Of a stretch of DNA of 64,000 bases, positions 46,400 through 57,023 are shown one piece after another. The notes beneath the pieces were generated by a model, which saw nothing but the letters and a program-made list of their open reading frames with translations, was not told the origin of the DNA and made no database searches. Origin of the DNA: Symbiodinium natans (taxonomy: Eukaryota; Sar; Dinophyceae; Suessiales; Symbiodiniaceae); contig CAJNDS010002149.1 in the NCBI GenBank assembly GCA_905221605.1, positions 111,501 to 175,500 on the forward strand, written 5' to 3'. Numbering within the stretch: position 1 is the first letter of the stretch; every line of letters begins with the position of its first letter. Position numbers and translations under genes: made by a program.

Positions 46400-48150
46400 G
46401 TGCAAACGACATTCGTGTTTGGAAGTTCGGGGCTTGGTAGGGAGACTAGGGGTTGGAAGGCCGAGGGATTCCTTGCTGAGAGCACGCCGAGGTTTGGTGA
46501 CCGGCTTCAGTGAGGGAAGCAACTTGATGTGCACAGGCAGAACCAGAACCAGTTGTGGATAGAGAAAACGGCTTGCACTGGTTTTGGCTGATGCCTTACC
46601 CTTAGCTTTTGCTTTGACCTTCTGTTTAGGAAAATCGGCGCATGGGTACAACGTGGAACAAGCTTCAAAGGGGGCCAGATGAGGCCAATTTGGTGTGGCT
46701 CTCGCCGAAATCTTCCAGGCACATGGCCCAAGAAGCTTTGCCCTCTTCCCCTTCCTTCTCCCCAACAAATTAAACAGCGCAAAACAAAGCACAAGAAGCA
46801 CAAACAAACAGAAAAGACAGAGAGAGAGAGAGAGAGAGAAAACAAAAACAAAAAAACAAACAATGCACGTGACACAAAACAAATCGTCGTCCAAGCGGCA
46901 GGACGATGGCACTGCCGGCATAGACCACCCCATAAGAGCGGAGAACGTAGATGCAGAAGCGACCGCTGTAGAGCCAGTACCCTTAGATTGGCGCAGTGAA
47001 AAAGTCCGCAGGCGTGGTTTGGGGGCTTCCGCTTGTAAGTGCAAACAGATGAACATTCAGCTGGCACATGCTGGAACAGGTTGAGGCACACTGCTTTCTG
47101 GCACCCCTTCGAGAAAGCAGCTGACTCTCGGAGGCTTGCGCAAAAGGACTCGTCCGGCTCCGCTCACGAGAGCCGCAAAGCCAAAATCTCAAGTGTGACT
47201 CGAACTCCCCGTCTGCATGTTCTTTGCGGGACCACCTACCGAGGTCCCGTTCGATTTGGCTTTCTCCTCTTCGCTGTGAAGCCTGTGATTTCAGCTCAGG
47301 CGCCATCTATCTGTGGATCCAGGCCGATGTCGCCCCGGCCCTGCATCAGCAATATCCCTGGAACATCAAATCTGAGAGCAGCAGTCCGGCCTAGAGAACA
47401 TTCGCCTTGGAGCCCCTGAAGCCCGGAACCCGGCACAGATCCGAATGATACCATGAACGTATCAGATGCCTGTCGAAGAGCTCACTGACGGGCCTGCGGA
47501 ACCTCCGGCATCGCCCTCGAATCCATGTAGGAGGTGAGCTCCTACTTTGATTTTGTCAAAATCACCTTGGACCCAGCCGGACACACTGTGGCTCCATCTC
47601 TCCCTTTCTCCCACTTTACAAGAAAAGGAGAGTAGTAGAGAGAGAGAGAGGAGGCAGAGAGAGCGGGGGCTGACTCTGCATTTGGATCGCTGCAATCTAC
47701 TGATGACTCAAGGCTCCTCTGGTGCAGCGGGGCCTGCATCGATACCTGAGCAGATCTGCAACATGCAAACGATACAGAACTTGTAGTATACCTGCAGAAG
47801 CAGTCCTGTGTGTGTGTGTGTGGATTGTAGAATGTTAATCGCATGATGGCGCATGGTAACCGGCGACGTATGTAGAAAAATCTATGTGATCATATTCTTC
47901 TTTTCTCTTGCTGGAGGGCTGCTGCTCTGTCCGGTGTCCTTGGCAACTGCCACTCGGCAGCAAAGGGGGGAACTACGAGTACTACGGGTCACAAAGGACG
48001 GAATCACTACAGGAATCGCTACAGTCGCTACAGAGAAATCACTACATGAATCAAGGTAGGAATCAGGCCTAAGGCCTAGGATTCGGAGAGAAAAAAAGAG
48101 CGTGCGCGTCGAATGTCCTCCTCCGAAGCTCACTCAGCTCACTCACGTGA
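46400..48150. other. Region between gene B 3' end and gene E
   Basis: Should contain the 5' end of gene E. GA microsatellites lie at 46,819-46,840 and 47,635-47,665, and a short TG run at 47,807-47,821. Candidate protein-like segments near 46.6-46.7 and 46.9-47.0 kb could not be framed confidently. I did not find the start codon. Confidence 0.45.
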
Positions 48151-48152
48151 TC

Positions 48153-48266
48153 TCACTTGGTGTTGCCTTGCTCGGCTCCGTTCTCTCGCAACAAATCGGC
48201 GATGCTGGTGTGGCCACAGCGGCAAGCAATGGAAAAAGGCGTGTCTCCGTACTTGTTCGCGGCATC
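48153..48266 (-). CDS. Gene B last exon: final ankyrin repeat and stop
   Basis: Reads DAANKYGDTPFSIACRCGHT then SIADLLRENGAEQGNTK and TGA. Acceptor CACCAG|GAT. It is separated from exon 8 by a 1.35-kb intron occupied mostly by the 261-bp tandem repeat. Confidence 0.8.
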   Translation of the reverse strand, partial: DAANKYGDTPFSIACRCGHTSIADLLRENGAEQGNTK

Positions 48267-51200
48267 CTGGTGTTGGCAAGGACACACTTCCCAAGATCTA
48301 CTTTTCTCGTCCAAGCGACGGACATTGAACTTTGGCAGCTTGGATTTTCTTAGGCCTTCATAGCGAGTCGCTAGGACTTTACTAGTCTTTACCAGCTAGC
48401 TCTATTCGAAGAGATCCCTGATAAGAAGCTTGTTGAGCTCAAGGGTTGTTCAGCACATCTGATCCTGAGCCTGTGCCTTGGATGCACTTCCAAAGCATTG
48501 CCAAAGTGTCCACATTTTGAGGCTGAAGGTTGGGGGAAGGTTTGGGGGAAGGTTTGGGGGAAGGTTTGGGGGAAGGTTTGGGGAACCCCAGAACCTAAGG
48601 GTTTAATGTTGCACAGAAGGCATAATTAAGCTTTCTCGAGAAGATGGGATACTTGAAGCCTGAAGCCTCGACCTTTCCAGGATCTCCAAAAGTCTTCTTT
48701 CTTCAGGGCGCCTTTTCTTTCTACAAATTCCTGACTTAAAACTATATGATTACATAGGCGAATCATATCCGGAAAGGGGGTACCTTACGGAGGCCTCCGG
48801 GCATACTTTAATACCTTTGTTTGGGGGCCCGCTATAATGCAAGTCTCCCGGGGCCGGGGGCTCAGTCCTTCGGGTTTCAGGAAGGCATAAGCTTTCTCGA
48901 GAAGATGGGATACTTGAAGCCTGAAGCCTCGACCTTTGCAGGATCTCCAAAAGTCTTCTTTCTTCAGGGCGCCTTTTCTTTCTACAAATTCCTGACTTAA
49001 AACTATATGATTACATAGGCGAATCATATCCGGAAAGGGGGTACCTTACGGAGGCCTCCGGGCATACTTTAATACCTTTGTTTGGGGGCCCGCTATAATG
49101 CAAGTCTCCCGGCACCGGGGGCTCAGTCCTTCGGGTTTCAGGAAGGCATAAGCTTTCTCGAGAAGATGGGATACTTGAAGCCTGAAGCCTCGACCTTTCC
49201 AGGATCTCCAAAAGTCTTCTTTCTTCAGGGCGCCTTTTCTTTCTACAAATTCCTGACTTAAAACTATATGATTACATAGGCGAATCATATCCGGAAAGGG
49301 GGCACCGAACGGAGGCCTCCGGGCATACTTTAATACCTTTGTTTGGGGGCCCGCTATAATGCAAGTCTCCCGGGGCCCGGGGCTCAGTCCTTCGGGTTTC
49401 AGGAAGGCATAAGCTTTCTCGAGAAGAAGGGATACTTGAAGCCTGAAGCCTTTCCAGGGTCGGGTGGCAGCTTACGGAGGCCTCCGGACCCCTTCCCTGC
49501 CTGACTGTTTGGGGTCTTTTTTTATTCAGGGTCCTCGACTGTTTGTGGGGGGGGGGGGGGGGGGTAAGCTTATTAAAGCAGGTCCAACATTGTCCCGGTG
49601 CGCGCCTGCGAACACCGGAAGGAGAGCAAGAGCCGCACCACCTCCAAGCGGTCGGCTACGCAGGACACGAACAAAGGCGTCGATCCACAGTAGGCGGGCT
49701 TGTCCTTGCAGACACGTCGCTAACCGCTAACCTTTCAAGCTCATTCTGTGGGTTTGAAGCTTCATGAAAACATTCAGGCAGCCGGTCATGGGTTTGTAGC
49801 CCCACCCCCCCTGTCCCTTTGCATCCCGGATCATCTCCTATCTACAGGTGGGTCCCCTTGATCCCATTTGATCCCCTTTTGATCCCCTGATCCCCTCCTT
49901 GTTTGCGCCAGCCTCAAGAAGGAGCCGTGCCACTTCGACGTGGCCACGCTCCGCTGCCTTCAGGAGAGGGGTCTCCCCTTCCTCGTTGCTGCTATCCTTG
50001 TTCGCCTTGGCCTCGAGCAAGAGCCGCGCAATCTCCAAATGCCCCTGCTGCGATGCCACGAAGAGCGGCGTGGAGTAGGCCTCGGACTTCTCTTTGTCAG
50101 CCCGGGCCTCCAAAAGCAGCCGTGCGACCTCCAAACGCCCCGTCAGGGCCGCCATGAAAAGCGGCGTGGGCCCTATGGGCCCGTAGCCGCCATAGCCGCC
50201 GTAGCCGCCGTAGCCGCGGCCGGCCGCGGAGTGCCGGGCGTTCCTAGTATGGGAGAGATCGTCAACTTCACACATGTCACCCAGCTGCAAGCTGCAATTG
50301 TCTGCAAAGAACTTGAATGTGCGTAATTACCTCCAAAGCTCAAATCCGCCCGCGCTTCCAGAAGGTATCGCGCCATGCTCAGTTGGCCACTTTTGGCCGC
50401 CATCAGCAAAGGCGTGGACCCCACAACGTCCGGCTTGTCAATGTCTGCACAGGCCTAACATTTTTCATACATTTTCATACGTTCGCATTCCCAGCGGCGC
50501 AATGGAAACACTCATCCGAAACCTGTAACTCCCAAACCCTGAACCCTAATTGAAAATGTTCGCGTCAACTCGAACCGGCCTCCTGCAACAACTTCGCAGC
50601 TGCTATGAAGCCGCGCTCCGCTGCCACATGTAGCGCCGTGGTCCCATCACGGGCAACCGACAAGTCGGCGTCCTGCGCGGAGATGCGCGGAGTGTGCGAA
50701 GACACTGGACCCTCTTGACCCTCTTGACCCTTTTGACCCTCTTGACCCTCTTGACCGTCTTGACCCTGTTGGCCTCCTTGACCCTCTTGACCATGACCTT
50801 CTTGGTCAGTGCGGTCAAGACTCCAGGCGGTCAAGACGGTCACTCCGGTCAAGACAGTCATGCACTCTCGTCGCCGGTGGCTCTTTGTCTGCAGGTTTTC
50901 TATATGTAGGATCTTAGGGGGCGCACAAACCCTTCTGGGTGTGAAAATGCCGGGAGAACGAAACCATGAGTGCATTGGAGAGTTGGCTTACAGAGAGCGC
51001 GGTATTTTAATCATGCTTTTTGCTCGCATGGGTCGCGATTAGCCCTGCGAAGCCGACCAAGCCCAAACCCCCCCCCCCCACCACCCCCGCCCCACCCCCC
51101 CCACAAAAAAAAAAACAAAACATCCGTCTTGACGCCACAAATTTAAAATAATAGAACCCTCTTTGCAGACCACTGCGTCCTGTGGCCTCTGCAGGATAGC

Positions 51201-52083
51201 TTCGACCTCCTGCAGCCGATCACATTCTACAGCGCGTCGTAGCCTGGGAGGCTCAAAGTGCTTTTGAAGTGGTGGAGCTACGTTCGTTGCCGCGCCAAAA
51301 GTATGTGTCAAAATAACAGCTTCAATTACACCACCCCCAGACACTCAAAGGCACGTCAAAGAAACAGTGGAGACAACGGGAGACGAACGGAGACGAAGGG
51401 AGACAAAGGGAGACGAGGAGCACTACAACCCGGCAAAGCCACCCACAAAAAGGGAGACAAAGGGAGACAAAGGGAGACAAGGAGCCAAGGAACCCGGCAA
51501 CAATCCTCAGAATGTCAGCAATCCTTAAATGAATTTAGAACCCCAACAGTCGACTGTTTGGGGAAAAAGGCTCTGCCTTGGAGAGCCGAGCTGCTCCGTG
51601 ATCTGTAGGTCCGTGGCAGGGCTGAAGGGTAGAATCACGAGTTGTAGCCTCGGTACATACAATAGAACGGTACACTGACATGTGCTAAAACACCCTAGGC
51701 AACCTCGACCCCAGTGCAACCCTCTTTCCAGTAATGGAGCCAGTACTGCCATTACTTACCCTCGAGATTGCAAGCAAGTCGCTCTAGTGGCAGTTCCAAG
51801 TGTGTGTCCTCACCCAAGAGAGAACCGTCGCGAAGCAGGCGCTGCCTGAATCTAGACCTGCGGAAACTTCAAGCCCAGACAACTTTAGGGTTGGGCTGCG
51901 TGGGGCTCTACCGCTCTGCCGGCATCGCGAAGAGCGCTGTTTGGAAGACCCTCGCCTCTTGCACTGACTTTGCAGATGCTGCTTGAGGCGCCTTACTGTG
52001 GAAGGCCCTGACGCAATGCTTTCGAACTCCTCCGGCTCGAGGGCGAGGGCGAGTTTGCCCGAAGCCCAGTAGATGCGCAACAT
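48153..52083 (-). CDS. Gene B: ubiquitin-like N-terminus plus ankyrin-repeat protein
   Basis: Ten candidate exons from ATG (52,081-52,083) to TGA (48,153-48,155). The N-terminus MLRIYWASGKLALAL...VRRLKQHLQ and the following RFRQRLLRDGSLLGED and LQLVILPF read as a divergent ubiquitin-like domain. Then come EVEAILQRPQD and five to six ankyrin repeats (GTTALHVAAERG, GSTPLLMAAKSGQ, PTPLFMAALTGRLEVARLLL, GSTPLFVSCVADRLEVVRLL, GDTPFSIACRCGHTSIADLL). Ankyrin repeats bind protein partners. No enzymatic domain is seen, so an adaptor or scaffold role is inferred. Phase agrees at nearly all joins (51,783/51,648, 51,592/51,243, 51,174/50,672, 50,576/50,444, 50,331/50,301 and 49,898/49,704). The join at 51,955/51,857 does not, so one small boundary is wrong. 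The gene is complete in the window. Confidence 0.85.
48527..48585. repeat. 12-bp tandem repeat GTTTGGGGGAAG
   Basis: Four to five copies in the last intron of gene B, just before the 261-bp array. Confidence 0.9.
48620..49465. repeat. 261-bp tandem repeat, three full copies plus a deleted fourth
   Basis: Copies begin near 48,626, 48,887, 49,148 and 49,405 (AAGCTTTCTCGAGAAGATGG, then GATACTTGAAGCCTGAAGCC). Copies differ by only a few bases (for example TTTCCAGG versus TTTGCAGG, GGTACCTTACGG versus GGCACCGAACGG). The fourth copy jumps from CTTTCCAGG to CTTACGGAGGCCTCCGG, a deletion of about 140 bp. 261 is divisible by three, so 66- and 80-residue frames repeat on the minus strand, but they end in stops in each unit and lie in an intron. 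Confidence 0.95.
49616..49704 (-). CDS. Gene B exon 8: ankyrin repeat
   Basis: Reads DKPAYCGSTPLFVSCVADRL then EVVRLLLSF. AAG|GAC acceptor and GTGTTC donor. It sits beside a G run at 49,542-49,563. Confidence 0.8.
49898..50672 (-). CDS. Gene B exons 5-7: ankyrin repeats
   Basis: Exons are 50,576-50,672 (DADLSVARDGTTALHVAAER then GFIAAAKLLQEA), 50,331-50,444 (DIDKPDVVGSTPLLMAAKSG then QLSMARYLLEARADLSFG) and 49,898-50,301 (a 404-nt exon with a Gly-Tyr-rich stretch YGGYGGYGGYG before three ankyrin repeats, PTPLFMAALTGRLEVARLLL, STPLFVASQQGHLEIARLLL and ETPLLKAAERGHVEVARLLL). Asp codons are rebuilt across both introns (G|AC). The last exon would use a GA donor (AACAAG|GAGGGG), giving EAGANK|DKPAYCGSTPL with the next exon, a textbook ankyrin spacing. 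This is the least ambiguous coding sequence in the window. Confidence 0.9.
50704..50802. repeat. 9-bp tandem repeat TTGACCCTC
   Basis: Ten or so copies in the intron preceding gene B exon 5. It gives the Val-Lys-Arg frame on the minus strand. Confidence 0.9.
51174..52083 (-). CDS. Gene B exons 1-4 and 1b: ubiquitin-like domain and linker
   Basis: Exons are 51,969-52,083 (38 codons, MLRIYWASGKLALALEPEEF...), a possible 1b at about 51,937-51,955 (SEGLPN), 51,783-51,857 (SRFRQRLLRDGSLLGEDTHL...), 51,592-51,648 (LQLVILPFSPATDLQITE) and 51,174-51,243 (LRRAVECDRLQEVEAILQRP then QDA). Two joins use GC donors and give LELPLE|LQLVILPF and TEQ|LRRAVECDRLQEVEA, matching the layout of other dinoflagellate Ubl-ankyrin proteins as I recall them. 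Donors are GTCAGT, GC, GC and GTGGTC. Confidence 0.8.
51375..51482. repeat. 10-bp tandem repeat GGGAGACAAA
   Basis: Two clusters of GGGAGACAAA / GGAGACGAA in a gene B intron. Confidence 0.85.
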
Positions 52084-53019
52084 CCTTGTCCTACGAAGCT
52101 AAGCCAACTGCCAGAGCAAAGCCATCAGACACATTTGAGAAAGGCATCCTGAGCGTGGTAATTCAGCGTCAGATTCACAACGACTGTCTCTGCTCTGGTT
52201 ACCGTGACTTACCGTTGAATCAGTTGACGCCTTGGGCCACTTGCAGCGAACAGGAAGCAGCCATGATGGAGAGACTTTTTGCCGGGAAGGTCGTTTGTTG
52301 AAGTATTCGCAGGTTCTGACGTTCGGAGTGCGCAACACTGGGCTCCCTTCATCTCGCCGACGAATATCGTAGAATCACCCTTAAGGCTCTTCTATACTCC
52401 CAAACGGGGACCACTATTTTTCGGAACCCCCAAAACCGCAAACCCTACCTCCCAGGTGTTCTTCCACACCTTGCAGATCACCTTGCGGCCACAGTGCAAG
52501 CGTAGCCAGGAGGCAGCTGCACCTGCGGAGATCGGGACAAGTGGAACGTTCCCGTCTTAGCAACACATCTAGGAAGCTTCCTCAGAACTGGAGTCAAGTT
52601 CGGAGTTGGCATAGTGGGCATAGGTGGCATCTCAGGGACCCCAGGCTTATTGCAACTTACGCATATAAGCTATATTTGGCGTGATCCATCCCTATTTCCA
52701 AGCACCTCCACCCTCACGACCCCTAGTACCCAAGAACTCACAAACAAGGCCAAAAAGAGGCACTATTTCGGGGTAGGGGTAGAATAGGATCCCGTTTCCC
52801 TCAGCCTGGAGCTCTTTTGGGGGCTAGCCCAAACGAAACTTCATGTTCCAAAACCGATAAGGCCTAAAACTCTACAGTTATTTATAGACTGCCCAAACCC
52901 GGCACCCCCGAACCCTTTACACAGATTAAACAAGCTTCAAGGGCGGAAGGTTCTTTTACTTCTAAAGTGTGGCCCGGGCCTGTTTTTCTAAAAAGTTGTT
53001 GCTCGGCTTGGCTGGGCAA

Positions 53020-53400
53020 ATTGTGTAAATAGCAGCATTTCCGTGTAACTAGCAGCATTTCTGCGTATTCAGAGGCTGCAAAACATAGCAGCATTTCTGC
53101 GCTGTGAGAAGCTTCAAAAACTGTAAATAGCAGCATTTCTGCGCTGTCAGAGGCTTCAAAAAACTGTAAATGGCAGCATTCCTGCGTTCTCAGAGGCTGG
53201 AAACACTGTAAAAAGCAGCATTTCTGTGTGTTTAGTTTAGCGGCTGGACATACTGCAAATGGCAGCATTTCTGAGTTTGCAGAGGCTGCAAGTTCTGAAA
53301 ACCTAGCAGCATTTCTGAGTTTCCATACGCTGCAAGTAAATACTGCAACGAGTGGCATTTCTGGATTTCCAGAGGCTGCAAATGCTGTAAATGCCAACAA
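53020..53400. repeat. Minisatellite of about 45-55 bp (AGCAGCATTTCTG)
   Basis: Eight or nine imperfect copies of TAGCAGCATTTCTGCG plus TCAGAGGCTGCAAAA, with unit length varying. The 198-residue minus frame across it (SAEMLLFTVFEAS... repeats) is a repeat translation. It lies between gene C 3' end and gene B 5' end. Confidence 0.9.
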
Positions 53401-53419
53401 ACGGAAGGGAATCATATGC

Positions 53420-53640
53420 TTTGACACCAGCTTGCACGGCCTAAAAAGCGGGTGGTTGGGGGGGTGGGGGGAGCACAAACACTTGGAAAGGATTCTACTG
53501 GTGCACGGATCACAAAAGCGGGGGGCTTGGGTAGGGGCGCAACCATTTGCAAACAGAACGCTCAGCGCGATGGGGGTTGGAAGGGGTCCATACGGTGTTT
53601 GAAGGAAGCTTGCACGGCTTAAGAAAGGTGCACACCTTTA
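53420..53640. repeat. Dispersed repeat, copy 2 (related to 21.72-21.87 kb)
   Basis: GAAGGAAGCTTGCACGGCTT and AAGAAAGG near 53,600-53,630, and ACCAGCTTGCACGGCCTAAA near 53,425, both beside G-rich tracts and TTTGCAAAC, as in the inverted copy at 21.72 kb. Confidence 0.6.
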
Positions 53641-53649
53641 AAACAGCTA

Positions 53650-55550
53650 CGCCCCCAGAGCTTTGTGCGACTTTGCGCCTCAAAGCCTGGGGAGGCGGCC
53701 GCCGCGCCGGCCCCGCCAGGGGCGGCAGCAGAGGCACCACCGAAGACGGCGGCGCCGAAGATCAGCCTACTGGTATGGGAATATAGGGGTTCATAAGATG
53801 AAGATAAGAGGGTTCTGGCGGAACGTAGGGTTAGCAAGTGCTTCTGGGCTTTTATGGGGCTGAGTATGGGGTTTTTTTGGAGCTGAATATGAGGTGTCAC
53901 GAGAGGTTTGCAGGGTTTTCACAATCTCATAGTGTTTAGAAGGCGAAGGCTTGTATGGGGCTGAAAATGGGATTCTTTTGGTGAGTATACGGTTTCAGAA
54001 GGATGAATTTGTGCTTTTATGGAGCTGTAGAATCCCCACATTCTTCAGGGCGGGGGGGGGGGTCCAAAATGTAGGCTACATTTTTGGACTCACCCCCCCC
54101 CCCCCCCCCCCCCCCCCCTAAATGTAGGATTCGCGCCTTCTCAACACCTCTTGCGATCTGTTGTTTTGGGCTTTAGGACATTGGGGTATGTTATCTTTCT
54201 CTCTCTCTCTCTTCAATGTCTTTGCTTCTCTCTCTTTCTCTCCCTTTCTCTCTCTGAGTCTCTCTGAGTCTCTCTCTCTATTTCTTTCTTTCGCTCTCTC
54301 TCTCTCTCAAGAGCCATTTCTCTGTAGCCAAGCAAGGCTGCTAAGAAGTGTAAGTGTGTGTGTGTGTGTGAGTGTGTGTGTGTTGGTGTGTCTCGCCTCC
54401 CGTATCGTGAAATGTGGCGACACGACTCTGAGCCCATTGTTTCCTGATGGTTCCGAGCGGCACATCTGAACTGCATGCACAGATTTTCAGTTAGCAGGAT
54501 AGACTCTGACCCTTCCTGAACATCCCGAAGAAAAAAAACAAAAAAACACCCTCTGGCTTGCACAAGCCTGCTATCTTCAAGCGTTCTGCTTTCTTCTCCG
54601 AGACTTCGGTTAAACCCTCATAGACCCCGCCCCCTCTCGACCCCTCTGGCCTACATCCTAAACCCTACAACGACCCCCCCACCGCTTCTGTGATCAAGAA
54701 TCAGCCTGACCCCCGCCCCCCCTGCATACATGGAAGTTGCCGCAAAACCGGAATATGCGGAAAAGCATTCCTGCATTTATGTACCCCCCCATCCTACATT
54801 TATTCAGGCGGTGGGGATGCTGTAGATTGATTCAGGCTTTTTTCGGGTGTTGTTTTGGGGCTTGATATAGAGCTTCTAGGGGTTTGTTGAACTGAAAATA
54901 GGGTGTTGAGGAAGTGGGGAATTCGGGTTACGGCTATAGGAGTAAGCCGGTACAGGGACAGAAACGGCAGCGAGGGTGCGATAACTTCCTTTCGGCACAA
55001 CCACACATGACATGTCGATCATGGTGTCTCACCTTGCTTGCCTGAACAGCACACATGTCGATTCAGGTGTTTCACCTATGGTTGCCTTCAAATTAATGGC
55101 CTTTTCTGGATGGGCCCTGGACTTCACGTCAAACTGTACTTGAGACGTGCACCTGCATACAACAGTTGATGTGCCTTCAAGGCGACACATGTTCTGCAGG
55201 AGTTATATAGGTGTTGTGGGGTTTCTTGCAAAGGGCTTAAGGCTCATACAGGGGTTAGAACCTCAGGCAGGGTTCAGGAACCGTATGGATTGAAAAGTTA
55301 AGCGGTCCTGCTAAGGTGAAACATGCTTGAGGAATATTAGCTGCGCCGAGGCTGCGTGGGAGCCCAGCAGAAGAAAAAAGGGAGAGCCGGCTGTGATGGC
55401 CCCGGTCCAAGGGGACGCGGAATCTGTGACCATCACCTGGTGTCAAACAAAGTCTGCCTTGCAATCGAAAGTTGGAAGCGCAGCTTGAACCCAAACCTCG
55501 AGCAACATCTGCCAATAGTGCTCGGCCGGACGTGACTCTTGGCAAATCCT
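53650..55550. other. Stretch between genes B and C: no supported exon
   Basis: Contains a C run at 54,092-54,118, a TC microsatellite at 54,196-54,308, a TG run at 54,355-54,382, and ordinary sequence with several GGGGTT-type words. No exon is convincing. The promoter region of gene B should be around 52.1-52.3 kb, but no element is recognisable. Confidence 0.5.
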
Positions 55551-55554
55551 CGGG

Positions 55555-57023
55555 CTACTTGCGATCTCGACTCCGAAGCTGTGCAAGGACAGGCAGGTTG
55601 CGAGCGCAGGCGAAGACCAACGCTGCGACCAAGAGCATGACGCACATGAAAAAACAGGAGCCCGGAAGCAGGTTGTACCATTCATTGCCGTTCTCCTGGG
55701 CTCTCTTGAGTGATCTGAATATGCCTACCAGAAGTCAGCTCCCATCCTTCCTTTTATTCAATTAGAGTCGGCAGCAGCTGCATCGCTGAAAATGCCCAAC
55801 AAGCTCGAGAGAAAATAAATCAACCTTTCTATATTACTGGTTGCCTCAACAGATACTTGACAAACGCTGAAGAGGCAAGTCTCCACAATATCCACTGCCC
55901 AACATAGCAGCTCCAATTCGAGCAAGCCGACGAAGGCAGCCACCATGATCACAAGGATGAAGCCTTGGGAAACTGAGCCGCTCAGCTCAATTTGAAAACT
56001 TCGACTCGCTCGTCTTCCGTTGCGCAGAGGCCCTGAAGTTTTTACATCCTGTTCAGCGCATGTTTTCATCGCGCAGAAGTGCCAGCCCCAAATTAAACAG
56101 CAAACCTGGCCAAGCAGCAATTGATGACAACTCCGACGCAGCAGCCGCAAGACTGGCGACGCAATGCAAAGGCAAGCGTAGACGCAATGAAGAACATCAC
56201 CTCAAACTGGCATAAGGGTTCGTGCCTGATAGGGAATGTAGCAAAAAGGTCTGCTACATGCAGCAGGTATCCATTGAAGTTTCGGGCCGAGGGTCTCAGG
56301 TGGCCACCACCTAATTTTGGCCCCCTTCTTTCATTTCCTGGTGGTGGACTGCTAGATGGAAACCCTTCACAATAAAATGGAATCCGTCTGCAACCCCTAG
56401 GCGCGGATCGGACCTGCGTCTTTTCCTTCCGCCCTCCCCGAGGTGGGAGCTGCCAGATTCGGTTTGGAGCTGCAATCCGATCTGTGGGGGGGAGGGGGGG
56501 CAAGCCGCCGCAAGCCTGTGGGCAGGTGTCATAGAGGGTGGTCAAACCACCATGTCCAGGCAGCTCCCAACACCGACAAACACAAAAGCACAAACAACAA
56601 GCGCGGCACTGCAAACCTTTGCTGCCCCTGCTTCCTCGACCCGCAGTTCCTTTTCGAATCTGCAGGTTGACCGTGCAAAACTCGACACTCCGAGGTGCAT
56701 CATTTGACTGCCGAGCGCGTCCCGTGGCTTGGACTGGTTAAACGGAACCCTATACTCGCACATGAACTGCTTGCTGTCCAGGCGCCGGCAAAACCCCGAA
56801 AGTCCAGGCGATTCCACGAGCCAGTTCCCGGAGAGCCCCGTACGTAGCCCTGGGGATCTGATGCGCCAGAGACACAAGAGAGGCTTCCGAGATCGAGTGA
56901 AGAGGAGTCACAAGACATGCCAGAAATCAATGCATCAGTCGATTCAAAATTAAGCCAGGAGCTGCCACACAGCTTTCGTCGCTACCCGGTCCATGTGATA
57001 CCAGAACAAGGGCAACGAAGCAG
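55555..57023 (-). CDS. Gene C exons 6 onward: C-terminal membrane region
   Basis: Exon 6 (56,996-57,023, or open to 56,953) joins exon 5 in phase as AYN|AASLPLFWYHMDR. Hydrophobic candidates follow: about 56,795-56,883 (TYGALRELARGIAWTFGV), 56,551-56,616 (VCSAALVVCAFVFVGVGSCL), 55,857-55,963 (FILVIMVAAFVGLLELELLC) and the last exon 55,555-55,724 (ending EWYNLLPGSCFFMCVMLLVA then ALVFACARNLPVLAQLRSRD and a stop after RK). A further hydrophobic segment, FEVMFFIASTLAFAL, lies near 56,165-56,210. Phases of these later joins do not all agree, so boundaries or exons are missing. Confidence 0.55.

Noticed and set aside
48750-49288. Repeated 66- and 80-residue minus-strand frames
   Set aside because: They are the same frame of a 261-bp tandem repeat, end in a stop in every unit, and lie in an intron of gene B.
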